DNA of 8,244 nucleotides, taken from the NCBI GenBank assembly GCA_039184055.1, contig JBCDBH010000267.1, positions 1-8,244 of the forward strand, read 5' to 3'. The notes under the pieces were generated by a model. The model saw only the letters and a program-made list of their open reading frames with translations. It did not search any database and was not told the origin of the DNA. A program made the position numbers and the translations under genes. Of the stretch, positions 1 through 6,142 are shown one piece after another. Origin of the DNA: JBCDBH01 sp039184055. GTDB taxonomy: Bacteria; Acidobacteriota; Thermoanaerobaculia; Multivoradales; J023. Positions within the stretch are counted from its first letter, which is position 1, and the number at the start of each line of letters is the position of its first letter.

Positions 1-14
1 CAGAGTTCCCCGAC

Positions 15-1481
15 TCAAGGAAGATCGTACTTGCCGCGCACCTCGCTCGGTTTGGCGCCGTTCTCCATGTCGGTCTGCACCGGCTCGTAGCGAAATCCCG
101 GGCTCACCACCAGCGGACCGAGACCGTTCTGAGGATCGTAACCATAGTCGAAACCGTCGACCCATAGATGATCGGCCAGGTCGAGACCCACCCGTGTCGG
201 ATCGATATCGAGCACGTTGGCCTTCCTGCTCCCACTCGTTCCGATGCTCTCGTAGAGCGTACCCTGATCGTCGATATCGGGAAAACCCGGTCCGTTCACA
301 TAGCGGGCGCTCTGGGCGAAACGGAAATGCTGGTAGTTCGGAACGGCTTGGTTCTGGAAACGGCGAAAAAAGAAACCCGAAGCGAAATGAGCGGCGGTGG
401 TTTGTGGCCCCGAGGCGCTCGGATCGATGGCGAAATCCGGAATCGACTTGGTGCAAAAGGCATTGCCCGACGACTTGCCAAAGCTCGCCCAACCATGACC
501 CTTTTGCGCGCTCACCAAGAGACGCGCCGCGTAGCCGTTTTGCAACAGCTCGTCGTAGAAGTCGAACGTGCCCTTGGCGAGCGGCGCATCGTCGTCGAAG
601 AAGATCGGCTGGTCGTAGACCGGCGAGATGTCATCGAGCAGACCGGTCACGACGAGGGTCGGCACGTCGTTGTGGCTCGCCAGCACCGGCTCGGTGGCAT
701 CGTGGGTGCCGAATCCGACGATCGCTCCGATCACCCGGATATTGCCGGCCGGATAGACCTGGGTATGCACCGTGCGCGACACCAACGAGCCACCGGCGCT
801 GTTGCCGATCACGACATAAAACGGCCTCGACTTGGCGTGATCCACCACCACCCGTGACGCCGCCTGACCGCTGAACCAACGAGCGTGTCCCGGCGCGTTG
901 GTATTGGCATGCGCCCACGCCGCCTGCGCATCGGCGAGCGCCATATCGGCGGCGATCTCGAAGCGTTGGCCTTCGGCCGGCGAAATCGGCGCCTCACCAC
1001 CGGGTGAGCCACTGCCGTCGCCCCACCAGCCACGGCGATAGCCGATCACCACGCCGTGAAACCCTTGCTCCAACCACTCTTCCAGGTTGTAGGCCGTGCA
1101 CACGCTATTCGCCGCGCCGTTCTGAAACCCACCACCGTGATAGAAGATCACCGTCGCCTTGTTGGTGGCCGCATCCTTCTTACGTGGCGCGTAATAATCG
1201 TAAAAGAGCACCTGTGGATCGCCCAGCGCGTTGATCGCCACCGAATCCCCGGCGTTGCCGAAGACAGGGATCTGGCGACTCGAGCCATCGGGTTGTCGAA
1301 TGGTCATCGACGACTCGGCGGTGCTCGCCGAGGCGTAATAGAAACGCGCGGTCATCAAAAAACTCCCATTGTCGAGACTCGCGGCCCCCGGTTGCCCGAC
1401 GCTATTGGCGGCGCCGGCAACCGAGGTCACCACGAATCCGACAAAGAGAGCGAGTACGACGTACTTCCGTTGCAAGCCCAT
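15..1481 (-). CDS. Secreted alpha/beta hydrolase, esterase/lipase-like
   Basis: A 488-aa exported serine hydrolase, probably a carboxylesterase; the substrate is unknown. Residues 1-24 look like a Sec signal peptide: a short basic start, a hydrophobic core and a VAGA/A cleavage site. The alpha/beta-hydrolase signatures are in order: HGGG oxyanion-hole motif at 115-118, nucleophile elbow GNSAGG at 226-231 (Ser228), a candidate acid Asp283 or Asp284 in a VVTGLLDD segment, and His329 in GHGW. The HGGG plus GxSAGG pairing is typical of the hormone-sensitive-lipase/BD-FAE branch. About 150 residues follow the catalytic His and match no domain I recognise. The ATG at 1481 is supported by a perfect AGGAGG (1487-1492, complement) five bases upstream. 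It lies 65 bp downstream of the DoxX gene in the same direction and is probably co-transcribed. No link to the lanthipeptide genes is visible. The fold and catalytic class are fairly sure; the substrate is not. Confidence 0.88.
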   Translation of the reverse strand: MGLQRKYVVLALFVGFVVTSVAGAANSVGQPGAASLDNGSFLMTARFYYASASTAESSMTIRQPDGSSRQIPVFGNAGDSVAINALGDPQVLFYDYYAPRKKDAATNKATVIFYHGGGFQNGAANSVCTAYNLEEWLEQGFHGVVIGYRRGWWGDGSGSPGGEAPISPAEGQRFEIAADMALADAQAAWAHANTNAPGHARWFSGQAASRVVVDHAKSRPFYVVIGNSAGGSLVSRTVHTQVYPAGNIRVIGAIVGFGTHDATEPVLASHNDVPTLVVTGLLDDISPVYDQPIFFDDDAPLAKGTFDFYDELLQNGYAARLLVSAQKGHGWASFGKSSGNAFCTKSIPDFAIDPSASGPQTTAAHFASGFFFRRFQNQAVPNYQHFRFAQSARYVNGPGFPDIDDQGTLYESIGTSGSRKANVLDIDPTRVGLDLADHLWVDGFDYGYDPQNGLGPLVVSPGFRYEPVQTDMENGAKPSEVRGKYDLP

Positions 1482-1482
1482 G

Positions 1483-1518
1483 GAGTCCTCCTGAGTTGTC
1501 GTCCCTCTCAGGTGACTC
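1483..1518 (-). promoter_or_regulatory. Hairpin enclosing the hydrolase ribosome-binding site
   Basis: On the - strand the RNA reads GAGUC, A, CCUGAG, an 11-nt loop, CUCAGG, AG, GACUC, then C and the AUG of the hydrolase. The two arms pair perfectly over 6 and 5 bp with only a 1x2 internal loop between them. The AGGAGG Shine-Dalgarno lies wholly inside the 3' arm and internal loop, so folding would hide it from the ribosome. No T-run follows, which argues against a terminator. The pairing is seen directly; a role in translation control is inference. Confidence 0.5.
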
Positions 1519-1546
1519 TTACGTGATCCAGGAGAGATCGTTCAGT

Positions 1547-1927
1547 TCAGAACATCCCACCGACCACCGGCAGCCGCCGCCGATGCATGAGCAGCAAGCC
1601 TAGACTGGCCGCCAGCGCCACCGCGCCGAGCGCCGCGAGCGAGCCCATATCGCCTTCGAAACCGAGCTTCGTAACGTGCGCCCCCAGCGCTCCGACCATC
1701 AACCCCGCCGACAACGCCGCACCCACCGGCACCGTCCGGGGCACCACGAGCAGCACCACCGCCACCAGCTCCGCGACCCCGATCAAGATCCGCCCATGAG
1801 GCTCGAGACCGAGGATCGTAAAGAGCTCCACCGACTCCGGCGCGGCGGTGAATTTGAAAAAGAGCGTCTGCCCCAGGATCACGGCGACAACCAACTGCAA
1901 CACCCAGCTGACGACGGTTTTGTTCAT
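1547..1927 (-). CDS. DoxX-like membrane protein
   Basis: A 126-aa, very hydrophobic protein with four predicted transmembrane helices, at roughly residues 5-25, 46-62, 66-86 and 95-113, ending in a basic tail (HRRR). The length, the FKFTAAPES segment after helix 1, the GRILIGVAELVAVVLLVVP stretch and the following Gly/Ala-rich helix resemble DoxX-like family proteins. Members of this family are inner-membrane proteins, some linked to thiol or redox reactions; the function here is unknown. The ATG at 1927 is preferred over the GTG three bases earlier (1930), because AGGAG (1935-1939, complement) is 7 nt from the ATG but only 4 nt from the GTG. It is the first gene of a probable two-gene unit with the hydrolase and is transcribed away from the lanthipeptide genes. 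Confidence 0.8.
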   Translation of the reverse strand: MNKTVVSWVLQLVVAVILGQTLFFKFTAAPESVELFTILGLEPHGRILIGVAELVAVVLLVVPRTVPVGAALSAGLMVGALGAHVTKLGFEGDMGSLAALGAVALAASLGLLLMHRRRLPVVGGMF

Positions 1928-1993
1928 CACAACTCTCCTAGCAACGGAAATCGAGGCACCCGGGTTCGTGCTCGCACAGGAGCCTATATCCCG

Positions 1994-2011
1994 ATCGATC
2001 AGATGATCGAT
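1994..2011. repeat. 18-bp palindrome, possible operator
   Basis: ATCGATCA and TGATCGAT are perfect inverted copies separated by GA. The palindrome lies just downstream of the candidate -10 of the DoxX promoter, so it would cover the transcription start. That is a usual position for a repressor site. The symmetry is seen directly; the operator role is inferred and no cognate regulator is in the window. Confidence 0.4.
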
Positions 2012-2017
2012 TCCCTG

Positions 2018-2045
2018 AGTATGGTCTGTCGAATCTGACTCGCAA
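2018..2045 (-). promoter_or_regulatory. Candidate sigma70-type promoter for the DoxX/hydrolase pair
   Basis: Read on the - strand, TTGCGA (-35, complement of 2040-2045) and CATACT (-10, complement of 2018-2023) are separated by 16 bp. Each matches its consensus at four of six positions. It lies about 90 bp upstream of the DoxX start codon. A match of this quality can occur by chance, so support rests mainly on position and the palindrome next to it. Confidence 0.35.
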
Positions 2046-2217
2046 ATGAGTTACGAGGCAGCTGATCGTACCTACGGCTCGACAATCGAGTCTGGATTGC
2101 CACTACGCGGATCATCCGTTCCGTACCGAGTCAGCCACAGAAGATGGTCCCGGTGACCACCTCGTGAACGAAAGAACCGACGGCCGGACAGAGACTTCGT
2201 AAATTAGACCCGATCTC

Positions 2218-2246
2218 TTGACCACCATACAGATTGGCCTTAATGT
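2218..2246 (+). promoter_or_regulatory. Candidate promoter of the lanthipeptide operon
   Basis: TTGACC (2218-2223) is a good -35 match. TAATGT (2241-2246), 17 bp further on, is a weak -10. The segment is locally AT-rich compared with its surroundings. If used, the transcript would start near 2253 and carry a leader of about 160 nt before lanA. TATAGA at 2246-2251 is a better -10 by sequence but its spacing from this -35 is too long (22 bp). Confidence 0.35.
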
Positions 2247-2281
2247 ATAGACAGAGTCAATGAACGGTCAGGGGTATGTGA

Positions 2282-2343
2282 ATCCTCTCGGAATCTGGGT
2301 GGGTCCGTGGTGACCTCGGTCGAAGAACTGAGAGGCCCAGGAT
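2282..2343 (+). promoter_or_regulatory. Possible folded element in the lanA leader RNA
   Basis: CCTCTC (2284-2289) can pair with GAGAGG (2330-2335), and CTGGG (2295-2299) with CCCAG (2336-2340). The arms interleave, so forming both would make a pseudoknot. An alternative nested pairing is ATCCT (2282-2286) with AGGAT (2339-2343). I recognise no riboswitch family. Short complementarities arise easily by chance. Confidence 0.2.
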
Positions 2344-2401
2344 GCTCGGTCTCGATCCGCGAGCTCGGCAGCCTCCCGTGGCTCGTTCCAAACAACGGTT
2401 C

Positions 2402-2407
2402 AAGGAG
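2402..2407 (+). promoter_or_regulatory. Ribosome-binding site of lanA
   Basis: AAGGAG ends 6 nt before the ATG at 2414. It decides the start: the in-frame ATG at 2342 has no comparable site and would add 24 residues ahead of the conserved leader. Confidence 0.8.
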
Positions 2408-2413
2408 TATCGA

Positions 2414-2674
2414 ATGAAATCCAACCTGAACGCAAACGACATCGTCCGCGCCTGGAAGGACGCCGACTTTCGCGCCAGCCTCGAGAATGCTCCCGATTCG
2501 CCGGCTGGCGTGGTCGAGATCGATGACTCCTTTCTAGCCGGAGTCGGCGGTGCGCAAGAGGTGGGCATCAGCATCACCAATACCTCCACTTTCTGTACCG
2601 TCAGCGGCTGGCAGGTTTCGTGTGGCCATGTCTGCACGCTCACGACGGAGTGCGGCTGCACGATCTTCGATTGA
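2414..2674 (+). CDS. lanA: Class II lanthipeptide precursor, mersacidin/alpha-type
   Basis: An 86-aa precursor of a ribosomally made, post-translationally modified peptide. The leader (residues 1-46) has the mersacidin/lichenicidin-family pattern: DIVRAWKDADFRASL at 9-23, then PAGVVEIDD at 30-38 and GVGG at 43-46, a double-glycine site for a C39 peptidase. The predicted 40-aa core (47-86) has five Cys (61, 70, 74, 80, 82) and 12 Ser/Thr, enough for five (methyl)lanthionine bridges. VCTLTTECGC at 73-82 closely matches VCTLTSECIC of mersacidin and the CTLTxEC motif of two-component alpha peptides, which binds lipid II. By analogy, Thr75-Cys80 and Thr77-Cys82 rings are expected. The peptide ends TIFD rather than in Cys, so a mersacidin-like C-terminal aminovinyl-cysteine is not possible. 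The lanM gene follows 109 bp later. Identity as a lanthipeptide precursor is nearly certain; ring pattern and antibacterial activity are inferred. Confidence 0.95.
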   Translation: MKSNLNANDIVRAWKDADFRASLENAPDSPAGVVEIDDSFLAGVGGAQEVGISITNTSTFCTVSGWQVSCGHVCTLTTECGCTIFD

Positions 2675-2703
2675 TGAAATCGCAATTCGGTGTTGTTTGA
2701 TTG

Positions 2704-2733
2704 ACGAGCGGCTTCAAAGCCGCTCGTTTGTTC
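2704..2733 (+). terminator. Intrinsic terminator or attenuator between lanA and lanM
   Basis: ACGAGCGGCTT (2704-2714) and AAGCCGCTCGT (2717-2727) are perfect inverted copies. The practical hairpin is 9-10 GC-rich base pairs with a 4-6 nt loop, followed by the T-rich TTTGTTCT (2727-2734). It lies 30 bp after the lanA stop. Since no separate lanM promoter stands out, partial read-through is the likely design, giving more precursor than enzyme transcript. Confidence 0.75.
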
Positions 2734-2783
2734 TATGCTCGAATTCTCTTAGAGACATACGACCACCAACGGAAGAATCGCTC

Positions 2784-5700
2784 ATGTCGTCGATTTCTGA
2801 GACCGCGACCGTCTCGTCTTTACCTCTCTCGGTATCTACTCTTACTCTGGCGGAGCGCTGTGTCCTGATTCGCGACCATCCGGACGTTCGCAAGCTCGCC
2901 ACGCCTGCGGACCGGGAAGCCGCCAAGCGTTGGCTCCACAAGCTCGAGACGGCTCAGCCTTTCGATCAAACACCCGGACTCTGGGACGCCATGCTCGACA
3001 GCCTGCAGGTCGATCGCGCGGGATTCGAAGCCGCGCTGGCGATCTCACAAGACACGCTCGACTCCCTGTCCACAGTCGATGATCGCTGGCGTCGGGATTT
3101 GGAAGAAGCTCTCACCAGCTACCGAAACTCACCTCGGACGCCGCGGGCATGGCCTGAAGATATGGGAGCTCGAGGACGGCTGCTGACGTTCTGCGAGCCC
3201 GCTTTCCAATGGGCTTTGGCGCGGATTCGCCGCAAGCTTCGCGATCTCGAAACGAGTCTTGGAACCGATCTAGCAGTCGTCCGTCCCGAAAGAGTCGAGG
3301 AGCTCTTCCTCATCCCGCTCGCCCAAACGGCCTATGCGCTCTGCCATCGCACCTTGGTCTTGGAGCTCAATGTCTGTCGGGTCCAAGGGCAGCTCGACGG
3401 CGAGACACCAGAACAGCGTTTCGAGTCCTATATCGAGCGGCTGGCGACACCGGAGCATGCCGAACCGATCTATGCCGAATATGCCGTCTTGTCGCGAGGG
3501 CTCATGGAAAGCTTCCGGCGCAGCAGCGATTTCTTCATCGATTTCCTCAGCCGCTTGGAGAGCGACCGCGACGTGCTGGCGACAACGTTCTTCGCTGGTC
3601 AGCCACTCGCGGAGCTCAGCTCGGTATCGATGAGTGGCGACAGCCATCGCCATGGTAAACGGGTGATCGTGCTCGATCTCGAGGATGGTCGAAAGCTCGT
3701 GTACAAACCTCGCAATATGAAGATCGACCTCCATTTCGAGGCGCTCCTCGACTGGTTCAATGGGCGAGGATTCGAACCCGAGCTACGCGGCATGCGAGCT
3801 CTCGACCGATCGAACGACGGTGACGGAGAGTATGGCTGGGCCGAGTTCGTCGCTGAACGTCCTTGTCAGGACGAGGAAGAGCTTCGGTCGTTTTATCGTC
3901 GTCAGGGAGGCTTGCTCGCCATTCTCTACCTGATGCTCTCGACGGATTTCCATCACGAGAATCTGATCGCCTGTGGCCAACATCCGATCCTCGTCGATCT
4001 CGAGTCGATCTTTCATCCCATGCTGAAGCCCGTCGATGAAAGTCAATTGGTCGAGAATGTCAGGAGCTTGCTCGACTACTCGGTGCTACGCACCGCTCTT
4101 TTGCCGACCCGACAATTCGTCGGCGCTGACGAGACGCCGTACGAGGTCGGCGGTATGAGCGACGTGGAGGGACAACAGACGCCTCACGCCACGCCGTACG
4201 TCAACATCGAAGTCGCCGACAAAGCGCACATCGATCGCAAGGTCCTGCTGATGCGGGGCAGCCAGAACATCCCCACTCTCGATGGTGAAAAACCGGATCC
4301 GTCGACCTACACCACCGAGATCGTGAGCGGATTCGAGACCATGTACCAGCTGATTCTCGAGCAACGCGACGCTCTACTCGCCGACGACGGCCCGCTGGCG
4401 AGCTTCGCGGGAGATCAGGTGCGCTTCATTTTTCGTCACACCCGCTCGTATGGTCTCCTGGCGAGTGAAACACAACACCCGGATCTACAGCGCGTGGCTC
4501 TTGCCCGCGACCAACACCTCATGCGGCTCTGGGGCATGCTCGACATCCGACCGGACGCCTCGCGCCTCGTCCGCAGTGAAATCGAGTCCATCTGGCAGGG
4601 CGACATCCCGTTCTTCACCACCGTTTCGGACGGGATCGATCTCTTCGACCACGAAGAAGAACGACACCCGGGCCATCTCGCGCGCAGCTGTCTCGACGAA
4701 GTGAGAGCTCATCTCGAACGTATGGGCGAGGACGATCTCGGTAGACAGCGGTGGTTCGTGGAAGGCGCCATGGCCTGTCAGCGAATCGCCTCGTGGCAGG
4801 AGTATTCCGGGCTCAAGGGTGAATCGTATATCGCTGTCGACAGAAGTCGAGCCATCGCCTCGAAAGATCTCTACCTACACGAAGCCGTGCGGATCGGTGA
4901 GCGCCTCGAGGAGCTCGCGGTGCGCGGTCGCAGCGAAGACGGAGAGTTCGGCGCGGCCTGGCTGGGAATCGTCATGCGTCAAGAAGACATGTGGCAGTTC
5001 TTGCCCTTGGGTGCCGACCTCTACAACGGCCTGGCTGGCATCATCCTTTTTCTCGCCCACCTCGCGCGAGCAACCGGAGATCGGAAATGGGAGACCCTGG
5101 CTCGTGAAGCACTCGTCTCGCTTCGCGTTCAGCAAAAAGAGCTGGTCAAGCTCATCAGCAACAACGGTGCCTTCACCGGTTGGGGTGGGCTCATCTATCT
5201 GTATGTTCATCTCTATGCTCTATGGCGTGAGGATGATCTTCTCGAAGATGCCTTACTCTGCGCTCGGGGCGCGCGAGATTTCGCGGAACAGGACGACAAC
5301 TTCGAAATTCTCTACGGCAACGCGGGTGGTCTCCTGCCCCTTTCGGCGCTCTACCAGCTGACCGGCGACCAAGACGTCGCCGCGGCGATGCGCGCCAGTG
5401 GCGATCATATTCTCGCCCACGCCAGGGATATGAAACCCGGGTCGGGCTGGGTGGCGAGCGCTCTCAATTGCGTGCCCCTGGCGGGTCTCGCTCACGGCAG
5501 CTCGGGGATCGCGTTGGCGCTCGAAACGCTCTATCGGGACCTCGGCGACGAACGTCACCTAGACGGTGCTCGACAGGCGATCGTGTATGAGCGCAGCCTG
5601 TTCTCGGAGGAGCACGGCAATTGGAAAGACATGCGTCTCCACACCTTGGACGACCACGGCAATCACGATGGCCACGAGCCACCGACGGCCTTTCCGGTTG

Positions 5701-6104
5701 CCTGGTGCAACGGCTCCGCGGGTGTCGGCCTGACGCGGATGCGTTTGCCGAGCCTACGTGACGAAACGACGCGTCTCGAGGTCATGACCAGTCTCGAGTC
5801 CATCAGACACGGAGGATTTGGAATCTCCCACTGTCTCTGCCACGGTGATCTCGGCAATATCGAGCTCTTCTTGGAGGTGCGTGACGCCAACTGGCCCGAG
5901 CTGGAGGCCGGTGAAATCGACCATCTGAGCGCTGGTATCGTCGCGGGCATCAAGGAGAAAGGCTGGATCTGTGGCACGCCTCAGGCCGTGGAGACCCCCG
6001 GCTTGATGACCGGGCTTGCGGGAATCGGCTACGGCTTCTTACGGCTCTTCGACAGCCAAAACACTCCGTCGATCCTGCTCCTCGATCCGCCACGAGCCAT
6101 ATGA
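2784..6104 (+). CDS. lanM: Class II lanthipeptide synthetase LanM
   Basis: A 1106-aa bifunctional enzyme that phosphorylates and eliminates Ser/Thr of LanA, then adds Cys thiols to form lanthionine rings. The dehydratase half contains GDSHRHG (Asp286, His288), YKPR (Lys308), TDFHHEN (Asp388, His390, Asn393), VDLES (Asp405), and an elimination pair in RFIFRHT (Arg547, Thr553). The spacings match those of the known CylM active-site residues. The C-terminal LanC-like cyclase has LYNGLAGI, LAHGSSG (His904), and zinc ligands Cys975 (WCNGSAG), Cys1019 and His1020 (CHG). The end, SILLLDPP, is also typical. All key residues are intact, so the enzyme should be active. Length is at the upper end for the family. 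The ATG at 2784 follows GGAAGA (2771-2776). The reading frame is open back to 2550, but that part overlaps lanA in another frame and lacks LanM features. Its stop overlaps a downstream mini-ORF (ATGA). Confidence 0.97.
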   Translation: MSSISETATVSSLPLSVSTLTLAERCVLIRDHPDVRKLATPADREAAKRWLHKLETAQPFDQTPGLWDAMLDSLQVDRAGFEAALAISQDTLDSLSTVDDRWRRDLEEALTSYRNSPRTPRAWPEDMGARGRLLTFCEPAFQWALARIRRKLRDLETSLGTDLAVVRPERVEELFLIPLAQTAYALCHRTLVLELNVCRVQGQLDGETPEQRFESYIERLATPEHAEPIYAEYAVLSRGLMESFRRSSDFFIDFLSRLESDRDVLATTFFAGQPLAELSSVSMSGDSHRHGKRVIVLDLEDGRKLVYKPRNMKIDLHFEALLDWFNGRGFEPELRGMRALDRSNDGDGEYGWAEFVAERPCQDEEELRSFYRRQGGLLAILYLMLSTDFHHENLIACGQHPILVDLESIFHPMLKPVDESQLVENVRSLLDYSVLRTALLPTRQFVGADETPYEVGGMSDVEGQQTPHATPYVNIEVADKAHIDRKVLLMRGSQNIPTLDGEKPDPSTYTTEIVSGFETMYQLILEQRDALLADDGPLASFAGDQVRFIFRHTRSYGLLASETQHPDLQRVALARDQHLMRLWGMLDIRPDASRLVRSEIESIWQGDIPFFTTVSDGIDLFDHEEERHPGHLARSCLDEVRAHLERMGEDDLGRQRWFVEGAMACQRIASWQEYSGLKGESYIAVDRSRAIASKDLYLHEAVRIGERLEELAVRGRSEDGEFGAAWLGIVMRQEDMWQFLPLGADLYNGLAGIILFLAHLARATGDRKWETLAREALVSLRVQQKELVKLISNNGAFTGWGGLIYLYVHLYALWREDDLLEDALLCARGARDFAEQDDNFEILYGNAGGLLPLSALYQLTGDQDVAAAMRASGDHILAHARDMKPGSGWVASALNCVPLAGLAHGSSGIALALETLYRDLGDERHLDGARQAIVYERSLFSEEHGNWKDMRLHTLDDHGNHDGHEPPTAFPVAWCNGSAGVGLTRMRLPSLRDETTRLEVMTSLESIRHGGFGISHCLCHGDLGNIELFLEVRDANWPELEAGEIDHLSAGIVAGIKEKGWICGTPQAVETPGLMTGLAGIGYGFLRLFDSQNTPSILLLDPPRAI

Positions 6105-6142
6105 ACGATGTGATCGCACTGCGGAAAGGCGGTCGTGATTGA
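6101..6142 (+). CDS. 13-codon mini-ORF linking lanM and the adaptor gene
   Basis: The frame MNDVIALRKGGRD starts at an ATG that overlaps the lanM stop (ATGA, 6101-6104). It ends at a TGA that overlaps the TTG start of the adaptor gene (TTGA, 6139-6142). It would hand ribosomes from lanM to the next gene and so couple their translation. The peptide itself resembles nothing I know and may have no function. No good ribosome-binding site precedes it, so translation would depend on termination-reinitiation. The double overlap could be chance, because the gap is only 34 bp. Confidence 0.3.
   Translation: MNDVIALRKGGRD

Larger units (their letters stand above)
1931..2413. other. Divergent intergenic region, no protein gene supported
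   Basis: This 483-bp stretch separates the - strand DoxX/hydrolase pair from the + strand lanthipeptide operon, so it should hold promoters for both. Short inverted repeats seen are an 18-bp palindrome at 1994-2011, CTCGA/TCGAG with a 3-nt spacer at 2078-2090, CGGAT/ATCCG around one base at 2108-2118, and TGGTC/GACCA with a 5-nt spacer at 2145-2159. Candidate promoters are listed separately. Small open frames such as 2046-2156 (36 codons) and 2260-2313 (17 codons) lack a ribosome-binding site and lanthipeptide-like composition. No tRNA, CRISPR or insertion sequence is visible. Confidence 0.6.

Noticed and set aside
168..857. 229-codon open frame on the + strand inside the hydrolase gene
   Set aside because: Antisense to a gene with clear signal peptide and catalytic motifs; Arg/Val/Asp-rich composition with no motif, as expected from a GC-rich shadow.
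2046..2156. 36-codon + strand frame as a possible second precursor peptide
   Set aside because: No Cys, no leader motif, no ribosome-binding site.
2260..2313. 17-codon upstream ORF in the lanA leader
   Set aside because: No ribosome-binding site and no clear attenuation structure; too short to judge.
2342..2413. N-terminal extension of LanA from an earlier in-frame ATG
   Set aside because: No ribosome-binding site, and the conserved leader begins only after the ATG at 2414, which has AAGGAG at proper spacing.
2257..2685. 142-codon open frame on the - strand covering lanA
   Set aside because: Antisense to the well-supported precursor gene; no recognisable protein family.
2550..2783. 78-residue N-terminal extension of LanM
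   Set aside because: It overlaps lanA and the terminator hairpin in another frame, is Arg/Ser-rich and lacks LanM character; the ATG at 2784 has its own ribosome-binding site.
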